The translations under genes were made by a program, and so were the position numbers. A model generated the notes under the pieces. That model had not been told where the DNA came from. It made no database searches and worked only from the letters and a program-made list of their open reading frames with translations. This document shows positions 17,226 to 24,902 of a DNA stretch of 64,000 nt, in pieces. This DNA comes from Janthinobacterium sp. 67 (GTDB lineage Bacteria > Pseudomonadota > Gammaproteobacteria > Burkholderiales > Burkholderiaceae_D). How positions within the stretch are numbered: the stretch's first letter is position 1; every line of letters begins with the position of its first letter. The stretch covers positions 2,232,001-2,296,000 of the forward strand of contig NZ_PGES01000001.1 in NCBI RefSeq assembly GCF_002797895.1. The letters run 5' to 3'.

Positions 17226-18179
17226 ATGACAAAGCTACTGGCAGTGCTATTCATCACCCTGATGCCGTTTTCTGCATGCAAAGCGCAAGCGCTTGCCATC
17301 GACGCGCTGCTGACACCGGACATCGGCGGGATCAAGCAGTTTGTGCAAATCAAGACAGATGACGCAAAAAAACCTGTTCTTCTCTTTTTATCGGGCGGGC
17401 CGGGAAGTTCGATGATGAAGAACGCGGATGCCTTTACGTCCATCCTGAAAAACAGATTTACGCTGGTGCAATGGGACCAGCGCGATGCGGGAAAAACCCT
17501 GGCATTGAATCCGTCGCCTAGCCAGCCTTCCGTCGCGCAAATGGAGCAGGATACCTACCAGGTCATCACATTTTTACGAAAAGAGCTCAGGCAGGAAAAA
17601 ATATACTTGCTGGGCAGCTCCTGGGGCAATGTGCTCGGTTTTCATATCGTCGAACAGCATCCTGAACTGCTGCATGCCTATTTCGCCGTCAATCCCGTCA
17701 TCAGCCAGCTGGCCAGCGAAAAGGCATTGCTGGCCAATTTGAAGACGCATTTCCGGGACGATGCCGTCGCCAGCCAGGAACTGGCGCAGGTGCATATCCC
17801 CTTTCAACGGGATGAAGACCTGTTTTACCTGCGCAAATGGCTTTTCCATAAAGAGGGGAAAACATTCGCCACCAGCGATGGCTTCAAGACCGGCTTCCTG
17901 CAATGGTCCAAAGCCTGGTCGCCCGTGTGGAACGAAGTGATGCATATCGATTTGCCGACAACCTTGAAGAAAGTCGACTGCCCGATCTATTTCTTCGTTG
18001 GCAAGAACGACATCCAGACCTCCACCCGCATCACGCAAGACTATTTTGAGCAGCTGCAGGCGCCCAGGAAAGGGCTGTTTGTATTCGAACAGTCGGGACA
18101 CCAGATACACCAGGATGAACCGGAAAAATTCCAGCAGGCGATCATCGGGACCCTGCCGGCACCAATCGCGACGCGCTGA
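17226..18179 (+). CDS. Secreted alpha/beta hydrolase, proline iminopeptidase-like
   Basis: A 317-aa alpha/beta-fold hydrolase with an N-terminal signal peptide (MTKLLAVLFITLMPFSACKA), so likely periplasmic or lipid-anchored (FSAC resembles a weak lipobox). Motifs are FLSGGPGSSM (oxyanion HGGPG-like), WDQRDAGKT as in S33 peptidases, nucleophile GSSWGN, and the catalytic His in SGHQIHQDEP. The WDQRxxGxS-like box suggests a prolyl aminopeptidase relative, but substrate is unproven. It is the last backbone gene before the tRNA-derived repeats; a terminator hairpin starts 8 bp after its stop. Confidence 0.88.
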   Translation: MTKLLAVLFITLMPFSACKAQALAIDALLTPDIGGIKQFVQIKTDDAKKPVLLFLSGGPGSSMMKNADAFTSILKNRFTLVQWDQRDAGKTLALNPSPSQPSVAQMEQDTYQVITFLRKELRQEKIYLLGSSWGNVLGFHIVEQHPELLHAYFAVNPVISQLASEKALLANLKTHFRDDAVASQELAQVHIPFQRDEDLFYLRKWLFHKEGKTFATSDGFKTGFLQWSKAWSPVWNEVMHIDLPTTLKKVDCPIYFFVGKNDIQTSTRITQDYFEQLQAPRKGLFVFEQSGHQIHQDEPEKFQQAIIGTLPAPIATR

Positions 18180-18182
18180 AAT

Positions 18183-18275
18183 GCAAAAAGCCCAACCGTT
18201 CAAGGCTGGGCTTTCTGCTGCTGCATGTTCTGGCTCCCCGACCTGGACTCGAACCAGGGACCTGCGGATTAACAG
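18183..18275. repeat. Direct repeat, left copy: terminator plus 3' 45 nt of tRNA-Asn (att-like)
   Basis: This 93-bp unit contains a terminator hairpin (about 18187-18214) and, at 18231-18275, the last 45 nt of tRNA-Asn on the minus strand. Identity with the intact tRNA stops right after AACAG, i.e. inside the anticodon loop. The same unit recurs at 20369-20461. It is the expected footprint of site-specific integration into tRNA-Asn; no integrase is present between the copies. Confidence 0.85.
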
Positions 18276-18552
18276 AACGGGGCTCCCGCAAGGCTATGGG
18301 CCCCAAGTCGAAGAAACGCAACGAGTTTTCCAGCCCCTACCGCCGTGGCCCTCAAGGACCGACCTAATACCGAGACAGTATGGCTGCTGCTGTGTCGTCG
18401 GCGGCAAAAAGTTGATGTAGATCGAGGGCTTGGCGCTGCCGAACGCCGAACAGGCACCGAGAGTAAGTCGCCATCATTAGCGGGTAGTTAGTTCGCCCCC
18501 TTCCCGGAGCTAATTACATATCTACTGCTGAGTCGATTTCAAGAAGAATACG

Positions 18553-18996
18553 TTAGAAAGGTATATCGTCATCATCCTTAGTGCGCATAGCGTAACCAAT
18601 AGCTTGAATTAGTGAAGAATCGGGGTTTCGGAGAAGACTCCCGAATTCTTGAGCGATAGAATCCTTATCCTTTAACTCCTTTCCAGCAGAAAAATTCTTT
18701 GACCCTTTATCGTATTGCCCCTCGAATATTGGGTAACCACTTGCGGGGATTCTAAAGTAGAGCACATCTATAATCCGAGCTCGAACATTATTAACATCGG
18801 TATCGAAAAATACCCGAAAAGTACTACCTCTTAAGTCATTTGAAACCTCACCTAATGCCAGTGCAAATTTTTGACCAGCATTATTTTTTACAGATTCAGA
18901 TACAGCTTCCACCACACCCTTCAAATCCGTCAATGCATCCTGAAATCCGTCATTAACAACAGTTAATGATTTCTTTAAAATAGAATCAAAATCCAT
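18553..18996 (-). CDS. Hypothetical protein with SSB-like C-terminal tip
   Basis: A 147-aa protein, not recognised as a known family. The ATG at 18996 follows GAGGA about nine bases upstream. The N-terminal half is helical (DSILKKSLTVVNDGFQDALTDL), the middle has alternating hydrophobic strands (FRVFFDTDVNNVRARIIDVLYF). The last residues are KDDDDIPF, the same acidic Asp-Ile-Pro-Phe tip that ends bacterial single-stranded-DNA-binding protein and is bound by RecQ, ExoI, RecO, PriA and Pol III chi. No OB fold is obvious, so it is not SSB itself. It follows an EEP-family nuclease gene by 11 bp and is probably in the same operon. AT-rich relative to the backbone. Confidence 0.75.
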   Translation of the reverse strand: MDFDSILKKSLTVVNDGFQDALTDLKGVVEAVSESVKNNAGQKFALALGEVSNDLRGSTFRVFFDTDVNNVRARIIDVLYFRIPASGYPIFEGQYDKGSKNFSAGKELKDKDSIAQEFGSLLRNPDSSLIQAIGYAMRTKDDDDIPF

Positions 18997-19007
18997 TTCA
19001 TTTATCC

Positions 19008-19997
19008 TCAAATATGAATTTTTGCAACAAGGGGAAGATGGTCTGACAAACCAGAACAAATTCCTTTATCAGATTTAAACTTTAAAGGAATACCATCCGC
19101 TAAAAACTTGGCGGTCGATATTACATGCACATCATTCTCATCCAAAAAAGGAACACTATCCTGCAATAGCCCCCCGCTAACTATAATTTGATCGAAGTTA
19201 TGCCACGTCCGCTCACTCTCCCAGTAAAACGTCCCAGCGCAATCATAAAATTTAGCATCGGATTTGGTTGCTGAGTGGGGGATTTTTTCGCCCATGAGTC
19301 GCCAGGACGTATTATACATATGAGCACGTTCGACACTATCGTCGGCCCTGTGAACCTTAGATTTGGATCTGGCCCGATGCCTATGAGCATATAACACAGC
19401 CATATTTTCATCGAAAGGTTCTTCATTTAAGTCACCGAGAACTACACAATGCCTAGATTCCCTATCGTCATTTAGGAATTGATAAATATATTTTGATAGG
19501 TGATCCGCAATACGGAAACGAGTTCGGTGAGACGCAGCTTCATCGAATCGCGACGTCCAATGACACGCAATGAATCTTATCGTAAAATTTTCGCAAATCG
19601 CGTCCACCACCGCCATAGCCCTTGTACCTTTTGGTGTGCCACTGACAACAATGGGTTCTCCTTCTACGAATTTCACATTACCTTTACTTTCATCAAATAG
19701 AATTCCTATTTGCAATGTTGGAGCACCTTTCAACACATCCAATGAAATTATTCGGTAATTAGGAAAGGATTTGTCACGTAGATGAGTCAAAGATTCTGAA
19801 GTCATTTCACAAAAAAAGGCAATATCAGGCTTCCCAACGGCAGTGGTTAGCTCGGAGAACGCCGCATCTACAAATTGTAGTTGTTCTTCGTAAACCTCCT
19901 TTGACTTAGGCCAACGAGTTCTCGGCAAGTCTGATTTTTCAGGTAAAAAATGATAAAAGTTCCCGGCATTCCACCAAGATATATTCAGCACAGGCAT
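19008..19997 (-). CDS. Endonuclease/exonuclease/phosphatase (EEP) superfamily protein
   Basis: A 329-aa protein with the exonuclease III/DNase I-like fold: it opens VLNISWWNAGNF (metal-binding Asn), has FFCEMTSES (Glu metal ligand), FIACHWTS (His), VVLGDLNEEP (catalytic Asp/Asn) and ends SGLSDHLPLVAK (Asp-His pair). All key residues of an active phosphoesterase are therefore visible. ATG 19997 is chosen because the conserved domain starts there; an upstream ATG at 20063 would add 22 residues. First gene of a two-gene unit with the SSB-tip protein, inside the repeat-bounded mini-island. Substrate could be DNA, RNA or a phosphorylated lipid/nucleotide. Confidence 0.85.
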   Translation of the reverse strand: MPVLNISWWNAGNFYHFLPEKSDLPRTRWPKSKEVYEEQLQFVDAAFSELTTAVGKPDIAFFCEMTSESLTHLRDKSFPNYRIISLDVLKGAPTLQIGILFDESKGNVKFVEGEPIVVSGTPKGTRAMAVVDAICENFTIRFIACHWTSRFDEAASHRTRFRIADHLSKYIYQFLNDDRESRHCVVLGDLNEEPFDENMAVLYAHRHRARSKSKVHRADDSVERAHMYNTSWRLMGEKIPHSATKSDAKFYDCAGTFYWESERTWHNFDQIIVSGGLLQDSVPFLDENDVHVISTAKFLADGIPLKFKSDKGICSGLSDHLPLVAKIHI

Positions 19998-20368
19998 ATT
20001 TATCGTACTCAAAACAAAATCGATTGAACTTGAATGGGTAGAAGCCACCAAAATAAATTTCACTCATTGGAAAAACTCTTAAAGAGCCTGCCAGCTTGAG
20101 TGAATCAGTGCGAGCTTCTGTCAAAAAACTCTTAATCATGCAAGAATAACATTTTCCCAGTGCGAATGCCTAATTATTGCAAGCAAAAAAGCGGCCTATA
20201 CATGCACCGCACCGCCTTCCTAAGCCGCTTCCAACATCTCCCCCACAACAACGCCCCCCACAGGCTGCCTCCCTACGCCAACGGAAGCCAGCCCTAGAGG
20301 TAGGCGATCCCAACAGCCCAACGGCCTTACCCCGAACCACTATGCACAAATAAACGGGCCCCTGAAAC
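19998..20368. other. Intergenic end of mini-island
   Basis: This 371-bp stretch upstream of the EEP gene holds its promoter region and, from about 20170, GC-rich backbone-like sequence leading into the second tRNA-derived repeat. I see no integrase, toxin or RNA gene here. Confidence 0.5.
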
Positions 20369-20461
20369 GCAAAAAGCCCAACCTGTAAAGGCTGGGCTTT
20401 CTGCTGCTGCATGTTCTGGCTCCCCGACCTGGACTCGAACCAGGGACCTGCGGATTAACAG
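20369..20461. repeat. Direct repeat, right copy: terminator plus 3' 45 nt of tRNA-Asn (att-like)
   Basis: Near-identical to 18183-18275: terminator hairpin at about 20374-20400 and tRNA-Asn 3' half at 20417-20461, again ending at AACAG in the anticodon loop. Differences are confined to the hairpin loop and the base at the start. It forms the left boundary of the large defence island that follows; the missing 5' half of the tRNA is not found to the right within the window. Confidence 0.85.
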
Positions 20462-20860
20462 TTGTACGTTGAGGCCTTAGGATGGAATTGACGTCATCCC
20501 AATCTCAATAAAATCAAGCAGTTGCGCGAAATCCACCGCATTCAAACGCACCTGCTCGAACCCGTCCGCGAGCCTCCGCGCTATCATTTGCGCTATCAAA
20601 AGGAGACCTGTGGACTAGTCTGATTATAGGCTTGAGCGAACCCAAATGACAAGACACGTTCTACTTCAGATGGCAGAACCGACTTTCCCCGTTACTTATT
20701 TACAGACCTCAACTCTCAAGGCTTCGCCCCCCCCCCCCTTGTACTCAAGGACAATGATGCGTCCATCGTCCAACTCCCCTACAAAGTCTTGTAGAACTAA
20801 TCGGACGCAGTCCGCAAGCAGAAAGAACAACTTTCCAGTCACCCAATATTTTGAACTGGT
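20462..20860. other. Non-coding junction region
   Basis: A 399-bp stretch between the tRNA-derived repeat and the Lamassu SMC gene. It contains a 36-codon minus-strand reading frame (20477-20587, ATG to TAA) that looks like a gene remnant rather than a gene, and a run of 12 cytosines at 20727-20738. No integrase or att inverted repeats are visible. Confidence 0.45.
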
Positions 20861-22915
20861 TCAGGTTGAGCGCAACGGTTGAATCAGCTTGTCCCCCCAC
20901 TCGATAAGTTCGTATTTAACGTTCGAGGTCGCTTCATTAAAGACACTATCAGACTCATCGAACGAGGCGGCGACGATACTTTGTAGGCCCGATTCCGCCG
21001 CCAAAAGCTGAAGGAGGGAATGCTGACTCTCAACCCGCATTGAATGTTGGCCCGGCTCATCGAACAGCAAAATTCCGAGATGGTTGCCATTCACTTCCTT
21101 ACTAGCTGACGTCTGGTAGATGGCGAGCAAGTAGCTCCAAATGAGGCGAACGAAGTCACTTGCGCTTGAATCTGCCTTGATATCCGTTTTCTTCTTATTA
21201 ATCTCCCGAAGTTCAAGCTGACCTAGCACTGGCGTGAGTGTGTCTCGACTAATCTCGATATCGCGGATTGGCGCACTTTCGTAGCCAAACGAGCCGGCAT
21301 TTGAGCGGAACCACTTCTCGAACATGTTGATTTTTAACTGGTCTGTCTCCGCGTAGCGCTCCTTTGGAAGCACCGCTCGCAGCTTCTGGTTTTCCCTTAG
21401 TTGAAGTGCGAGGTCGCAAAAAAGGGGAAGGCGGTCCCTTATGAGCTGGTCGACATCTGCTATCCTATCGACCTGGGTCTCTAGCTGCACCTGCCGTCTA
21501 ATCATCGCCTTGGATTGCACAGCACCTGTGCTAACGTCCCCGCGGAGTGCCTTCAAATGGTCGCTCTTAGCTGCCAAGCGGCGTCCTAATTCCGCGGAAA
21601 TTCGCTCCGACTGCTCAATATCTGTCTTAAAGCCAGCGATTTGTCGCTCCAGCATTGAACACTGATTTTTAAGGTAAGCGATATTCTCATCGAGGCTCAT
21701 GACGGGGCCAGTAATGGTGCCACCAAGTAGGGTTTCCGATATGTCTTGGAGGCAAGTTGGACACCGGTCCTCGGCGAGCTCTAGTGAGTAATCTCCGCCA
21801 AGGCCCTTCAGCTTCTGCGCAGTACGATTTCGCGCTAAGGACTCCCGGTTTTCCAAAAGCAGCTCCTCATATTCCCTGTGAGACGCTCGTTTCAGAGTTA
21901 GTTGAGTAATGCTCTGTTCGTGCAAGAAGTTTAGCTCTCGAAGCTCAGTAGCCACTGTTTCAAGGTCAATTACTGCCTCATCGCTGGTGACCTTCGAATA
22001 GTTGTCAATTTTCTCGTCCAACGCGCGATATTCATCACGTAGCTGTGTGCGATATTGAGGAAGAGTGAGCTGACGGTCACCCGACTTCCTGAACAGATTA
22101 ACCGCGTCCATATTGAAGGACGAGTCTGGGTGTCCAGGCAGGCCGATGACAACAAAACCTTCACCGGACGCGGCCCGGGAAACCTCACTAGCGTATTTCG
22201 TCCAATTTTCGTGAATTTTTACGGACTCGCTGTTCAGCCTGTTTTTCAATGCGTCAGTGTCGAACACGTCCAGGCCCAACAAGTATTCGACGACCTTGGT
22301 ACGAACTTCCCGTATACCGTAGAACGGAATAGTAGCGATATAGTCGGTCCAACCTCGTTTTTGCTCGACCGCGTGCGCCGCTACGATAGTTTGTAAATAG
22401 AGCTTCGCTTCACCGCCGGACGACGTGGGGACGGTCGGCAGGCGCAAACCCAAGAACTTCTCCATGAATCGGTGGAATCCCTCATCCTTTTGCGCTGCAC
22501 CAGCGTCATGGATGTAGGTCGGTTTAGAATTTTCGAAGGATGCGTCGCCGGTAAGGCATTTTCCCTCGAACACTTCAATGAGTTTGGGCTGACGGTCAGG
22601 GTGTTTGATAGCGCGTCGCAGGGTTACGACCTGGTCCTTATCATTCTCGATTTCAGCAAACACTTCGGACGTTAGCACGTCTTGGCGGTTACCTTCATAC
22701 AGGAAATGGTCACGCACGCCGTAAGGTAGTACGTTTTCATCACGGCCACCTACGAGCTCCTCCATACCAAGAGAATATAGAATCGTGTTGAATAACGTGC
22801 TCTTGCCAGCCGAGTTCCGCCCTCGTACAACCGTTAGCTGGCGCCCGAACTTGAAATTGAATCCGTAGTTCCCTGCTGCTGTAGAAATATGCAACTTAAC
22901 AGCATTGATTTTCAT
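20861..22915 (-). CDS. lmuB: Lamassu/ABC-3C SMC-like (Rad50-type) ATPase
   Basis: A 684-aa ABC-type ATPase related to Rad50/SMC. Walker A GRNSAGKST is at residues 32-40; a CPTC zinc-hook-like cysteine pair lies near the centre (RCPTCLQD, flanked by coiled-coil-prone stretches), and the C-terminus has the Walker B region GILLFDEPGQHSM. In Lamassu (also called ABC-three-component or DdmABC) this subunit senses aberrant DNA ends and holds the nuclease in check. The ATG at 22915 overlaps the stop of the middle component (22912-22915), giving the order nuclease, middle, SMC, as in DdmABC. A longer GTG start at 22927 is unlikely. Confidence 0.87.
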   Translation of the reverse strand: MKINAVKLHISTAAGNYGFNFKFGRQLTVVRGRNSAGKSTLFNTILYSLGMEELVGGRDENVLPYGVRDHFLYEGNRQDVLTSEVFAEIENDKDQVVTLRRAIKHPDRQPKLIEVFEGKCLTGDASFENSKPTYIHDAGAAQKDEGFHRFMEKFLGLRLPTVPTSSGGEAKLYLQTIVAAHAVEQKRGWTDYIATIPFYGIREVRTKVVEYLLGLDVFDTDALKNRLNSESVKIHENWTKYASEVSRAASGEGFVVIGLPGHPDSSFNMDAVNLFRKSGDRQLTLPQYRTQLRDEYRALDEKIDNYSKVTSDEAVIDLETVATELRELNFLHEQSITQLTLKRASHREYEELLLENRESLARNRTAQKLKGLGGDYSLELAEDRCPTCLQDISETLLGGTITGPVMSLDENIAYLKNQCSMLERQIAGFKTDIEQSERISAELGRRLAAKSDHLKALRGDVSTGAVQSKAMIRRQVQLETQVDRIADVDQLIRDRLPLFCDLALQLRENQKLRAVLPKERYAETDQLKINMFEKWFRSNAGSFGYESAPIRDIEISRDTLTPVLGQLELREINKKKTDIKADSSASDFVRLIWSYLLAIYQTSASKEVNGNHLGILLFDEPGQHSMRVESQHSLLQLLAAESGLQSIVAASFDESDSVFNEATSNVKYELIEWGDKLIQPLRST

Positions 22916-23373
22916 ACATCTCCCCACTTGTTCGACACGGCTGAGACCATCCCTTCAGTGAGAGATTTACCTAGCGCGGTCAAAAAACGCCGCTCGTTCT
23001 CAAGGTTCTCGGTGTCCTTGCAAATACTATGCGCAAATTTATCTCCGAGGTCTGTGATTTTGTAGCCAGTTGCTGTTTGCTCTATCAATTTTTCAGCTTC
23101 AGCGAACCGTAATGCGATTGCCACCACAGGGTCAAAGCCCCAAGCGGCGATATTTAATTCCCCGTTCTTTACTGCGTCAATTAAGCGCGTCCTTCTTGGC
23201 GCGGTCTTCAACGCCCAGTTGAGGAGCTGAAGTCGCGGCAACGAAGACTTACCGCCGCGGGATGCCAGTGCGAGTATCAGGAGAATTTGGGCAATTTTGT
23301 AGAGCGGCCGGTGCTCAGGAAACACTGGCGCCGCGCGCCTAACAAATCGCAATGTTTTTTTATACTCACTCAT
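22912..23373 (-). CDS. lmuC: Lamassu/ABC-3C middle component
   Basis: A 153-aa mainly helical protein with a winged-helix-like centre (FDPVVAIALRFAEAEKLIEQTATGYKITDLGDKFA). It sits between the nuclease-like and SMC-like genes, overlapping both by a few bases, which is the position of the middle component (LmuC/DdmB) in this class. The small size and wHTH-like pattern fit. Sequence identity to characterised members cannot be judged here, so the assignment rests largely on gene context. Confidence 0.75.
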   Translation of the reverse strand: MSEYKKTLRFVRRAAPVFPEHRPLYKIAQILLILALASRGGKSSLPRLQLLNWALKTAPRRTRLIDAVKNGELNIAAWGFDPVVAIALRFAEAEKLIEQTATGYKITDLGDKFAHSICKDTENLENERRFLTALGKSLTEGMVSAVSNKWGDV

Positions 23374-24292
23374 AATCTAGCTGGCATATTGCAAGCCATC
23401 GAGCGACGATATGCCTCGCTACTTGGCTGGCGTTAGTCTGATTAAATTCGGGTTGTAGGTCGTGCACAATCCTTGAAATCAAACCATTGGTAACGCTGGC
23501 AGTGAGTTCATCGGCTGAACCGCACCACACAATTGTTTTCTCTCGCACGTCATTTTCGAATTCGTTTATGAGTGCGATAAGTCGAGCATGAAGCAGCGGC
23601 GCACTTTTCTCGATGTTGTGAAGGAAATTGTCTGCTTCGATGAAGCTTTTAGACGTGCTGCCAACGAGACTATCCAGTAACCGGCCGTATGCAACGGACC
23701 CGCTTTTCGGTTCTAGCCGCGCAATGCTCTTACGCCGCAGGTTTGCTTCATATTCTTCTGGCGGCCCAGTCAGGTCATCGAGTTTCGGTGGCGTCGAGAA
23801 AAAGTCTAATGCCTGCCCTTGTGTCGATTGAATCTGCCTAATTTCTATCATGTAGTGTTCAACGTCATGTAGGAGAATTCGAAAATCGTCGTCTACATGG
23901 GGTAACTTTGCCGCTTTCACTTCCCGTTCTTTTTTCCGTGCATGCCGCAAAAGGGCGTTTGAAGCCAATTCAGGGGTAACGAATATCCAGTTCTTGATTT
24001 TGACTGGCCCCAGAATATCCTCGAGGTCTTTCTTATTGTCCTGAAACTTGTTAATGTCGGTGGTAATTTTGTCACGTTGCTTTTCGTACAGCTCGGTACG
24101 GGTATACTGCTTCTCAGGGCAGTAACATTGGAACCCATACCCGGTAATCGAAGTATAGCCCTCCAATCCGTAGTCGCCCGGACTCACTGGAATATGCTGA
24201 TAGCCATCAACACCATACTTCCTCTTGAACACCAACTGGCAAAGGTTCTCCCAGCTGGTCCCATTGAAGACCCCGAACGCAGTTGCAAACAT
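23366..24292 (-). CDS. lmuA: Lamassu/ABC-3C effector, putative PD-(D/E)XK-type nuclease
   Basis: A 308-aa protein that opens the three-gene operon. Its N-terminal 90 residues look like a restriction-endonuclease fold: WENLCQLVFKRKYG, then GDYGLEGYT and FQCYCPEKQY, reminiscent of D-x(n)-QxK-type active sites though with Cys in place of a typical acidic residue. The segment EKQRDKITTDINKF follows. The remainder is helical and probably binds the SMC partner. Known Lamassu effectors kill or degrade DNA on phage or plasmid detection; which chemistry applies here is not certain. Overlaps lmuC by 8 bp. Confidence 0.75.
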   Translation of the reverse strand: MFATAFGVFNGTSWENLCQLVFKRKYGVDGYQHIPVSPGDYGLEGYTSITGYGFQCYCPEKQYTRTELYEKQRDKITTDINKFQDNKKDLEDILGPVKIKNWIFVTPELASNALLRHARKKEREVKAAKLPHVDDDFRILLHDVEHYMIEIRQIQSTQGQALDFFSTPPKLDDLTGPPEEYEANLRRKSIARLEPKSGSVAYGRLLDSLVGSTSKSFIEADNFLHNIEKSAPLLHARLIALINEFENDVREKTIVWCGSADELTASVTNGLISRIVHDLQPEFNQTNASQVARHIVARWLAICQLDYE

Positions 24293-24584
24293 ATTTACTT
24301 TGGTTATTTTTCGTTACACGAGAGACTACACATTATTTAACATCCACGCAACTTTTTCACCATTCATAAAACGCCACCTACTGCGGCATGAACTCACATC
24401 CCAATGTCAATGCGGCATCTTAAGGGAAGCTGACCCGTTTTTTGTTCCCAAACAGCCCTGTGCACCCGGTTTCAAAAAATTGTTCACTTATTCGGCGGTA
24501 GAAAATGAGCGTTAGCCCCGCTATAGTTTCTTCCAACCCCAACCAATATGGAAGGGCCTACCGACAACTCCAGGAAGAACCTTC

Positions 24585-24902
24585 ATGACAAAATCAGGCT
24601 TAAAACCAATCGCAAGCAAGAACAGCCGCACAAACCCCAGCCAGCAGGCTAAACCCGTAGTTGCACAAGGCACACATACACCCGCCCTGCGGTCGGCACC
24701 AAAAGCTCAGCAACCCGCGCCTGCTGTGAAGCAACCGGTAGCCCCTAAGCGCTCGACCCCATGGACGGTCGAGGCGGCAAGCCGGGTTTATCGCGCCAGC
24801 GGTCTGGAAAATGGCGGACAAGTGCCGAAGGGGTCACTTGCTGCCGAAGCAATGTCCAAGGCTACCAAAGGCACATCACCGTCCAAGGCCCGCACAAGAT
24901 GA
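24585..24902 (+). CDS. Small basic hypothetical protein
   Basis: A 105-aa, Lys/Pro/Ala-rich protein. The first half looks disordered and the C-terminal half has a short conserved-looking block, WTVEAASRVYRASGLENGG followed by VPKGSLAAEAMSKA, that occurs in small proteins of phages and plasmids. AGGAAG lies upstream of the ATG. Its stop overlaps the start of the 447-aa protein downstream (24899-24902), so they are co-translated. Function unknown; the block may bind nucleic acid given its charge. Confidence 0.65.
   Translation: MTKSGLKPIASKNSRTNPSQQAKPVVAQGTHTPALRSAPKAQQPAPAVKQPVAPKRSTPWTVEAASRVYRASGLENGGQVPKGSLAAEAMSKATKGTSPSKARTR

Noticed and set aside
20477..20587. 36-codon minus-strand frame after the tRNA-derived repeat
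   Set aside because: No ribosome-binding site, no recognised domain, stop codon shortly upstream; treated as a possible remnant only.
20646..20882. 78-codon plus-strand frame across a 12-C run
   Set aside because: Homopolymer-driven frame overlapping the 3' end of the SMC-like gene; composition not protein-like.
24293..24584. Interval before the small basic protein considered as an insertion-sequence end
   Set aside because: No transposase fragment, clear terminal inverted repeat or target duplication could be found.
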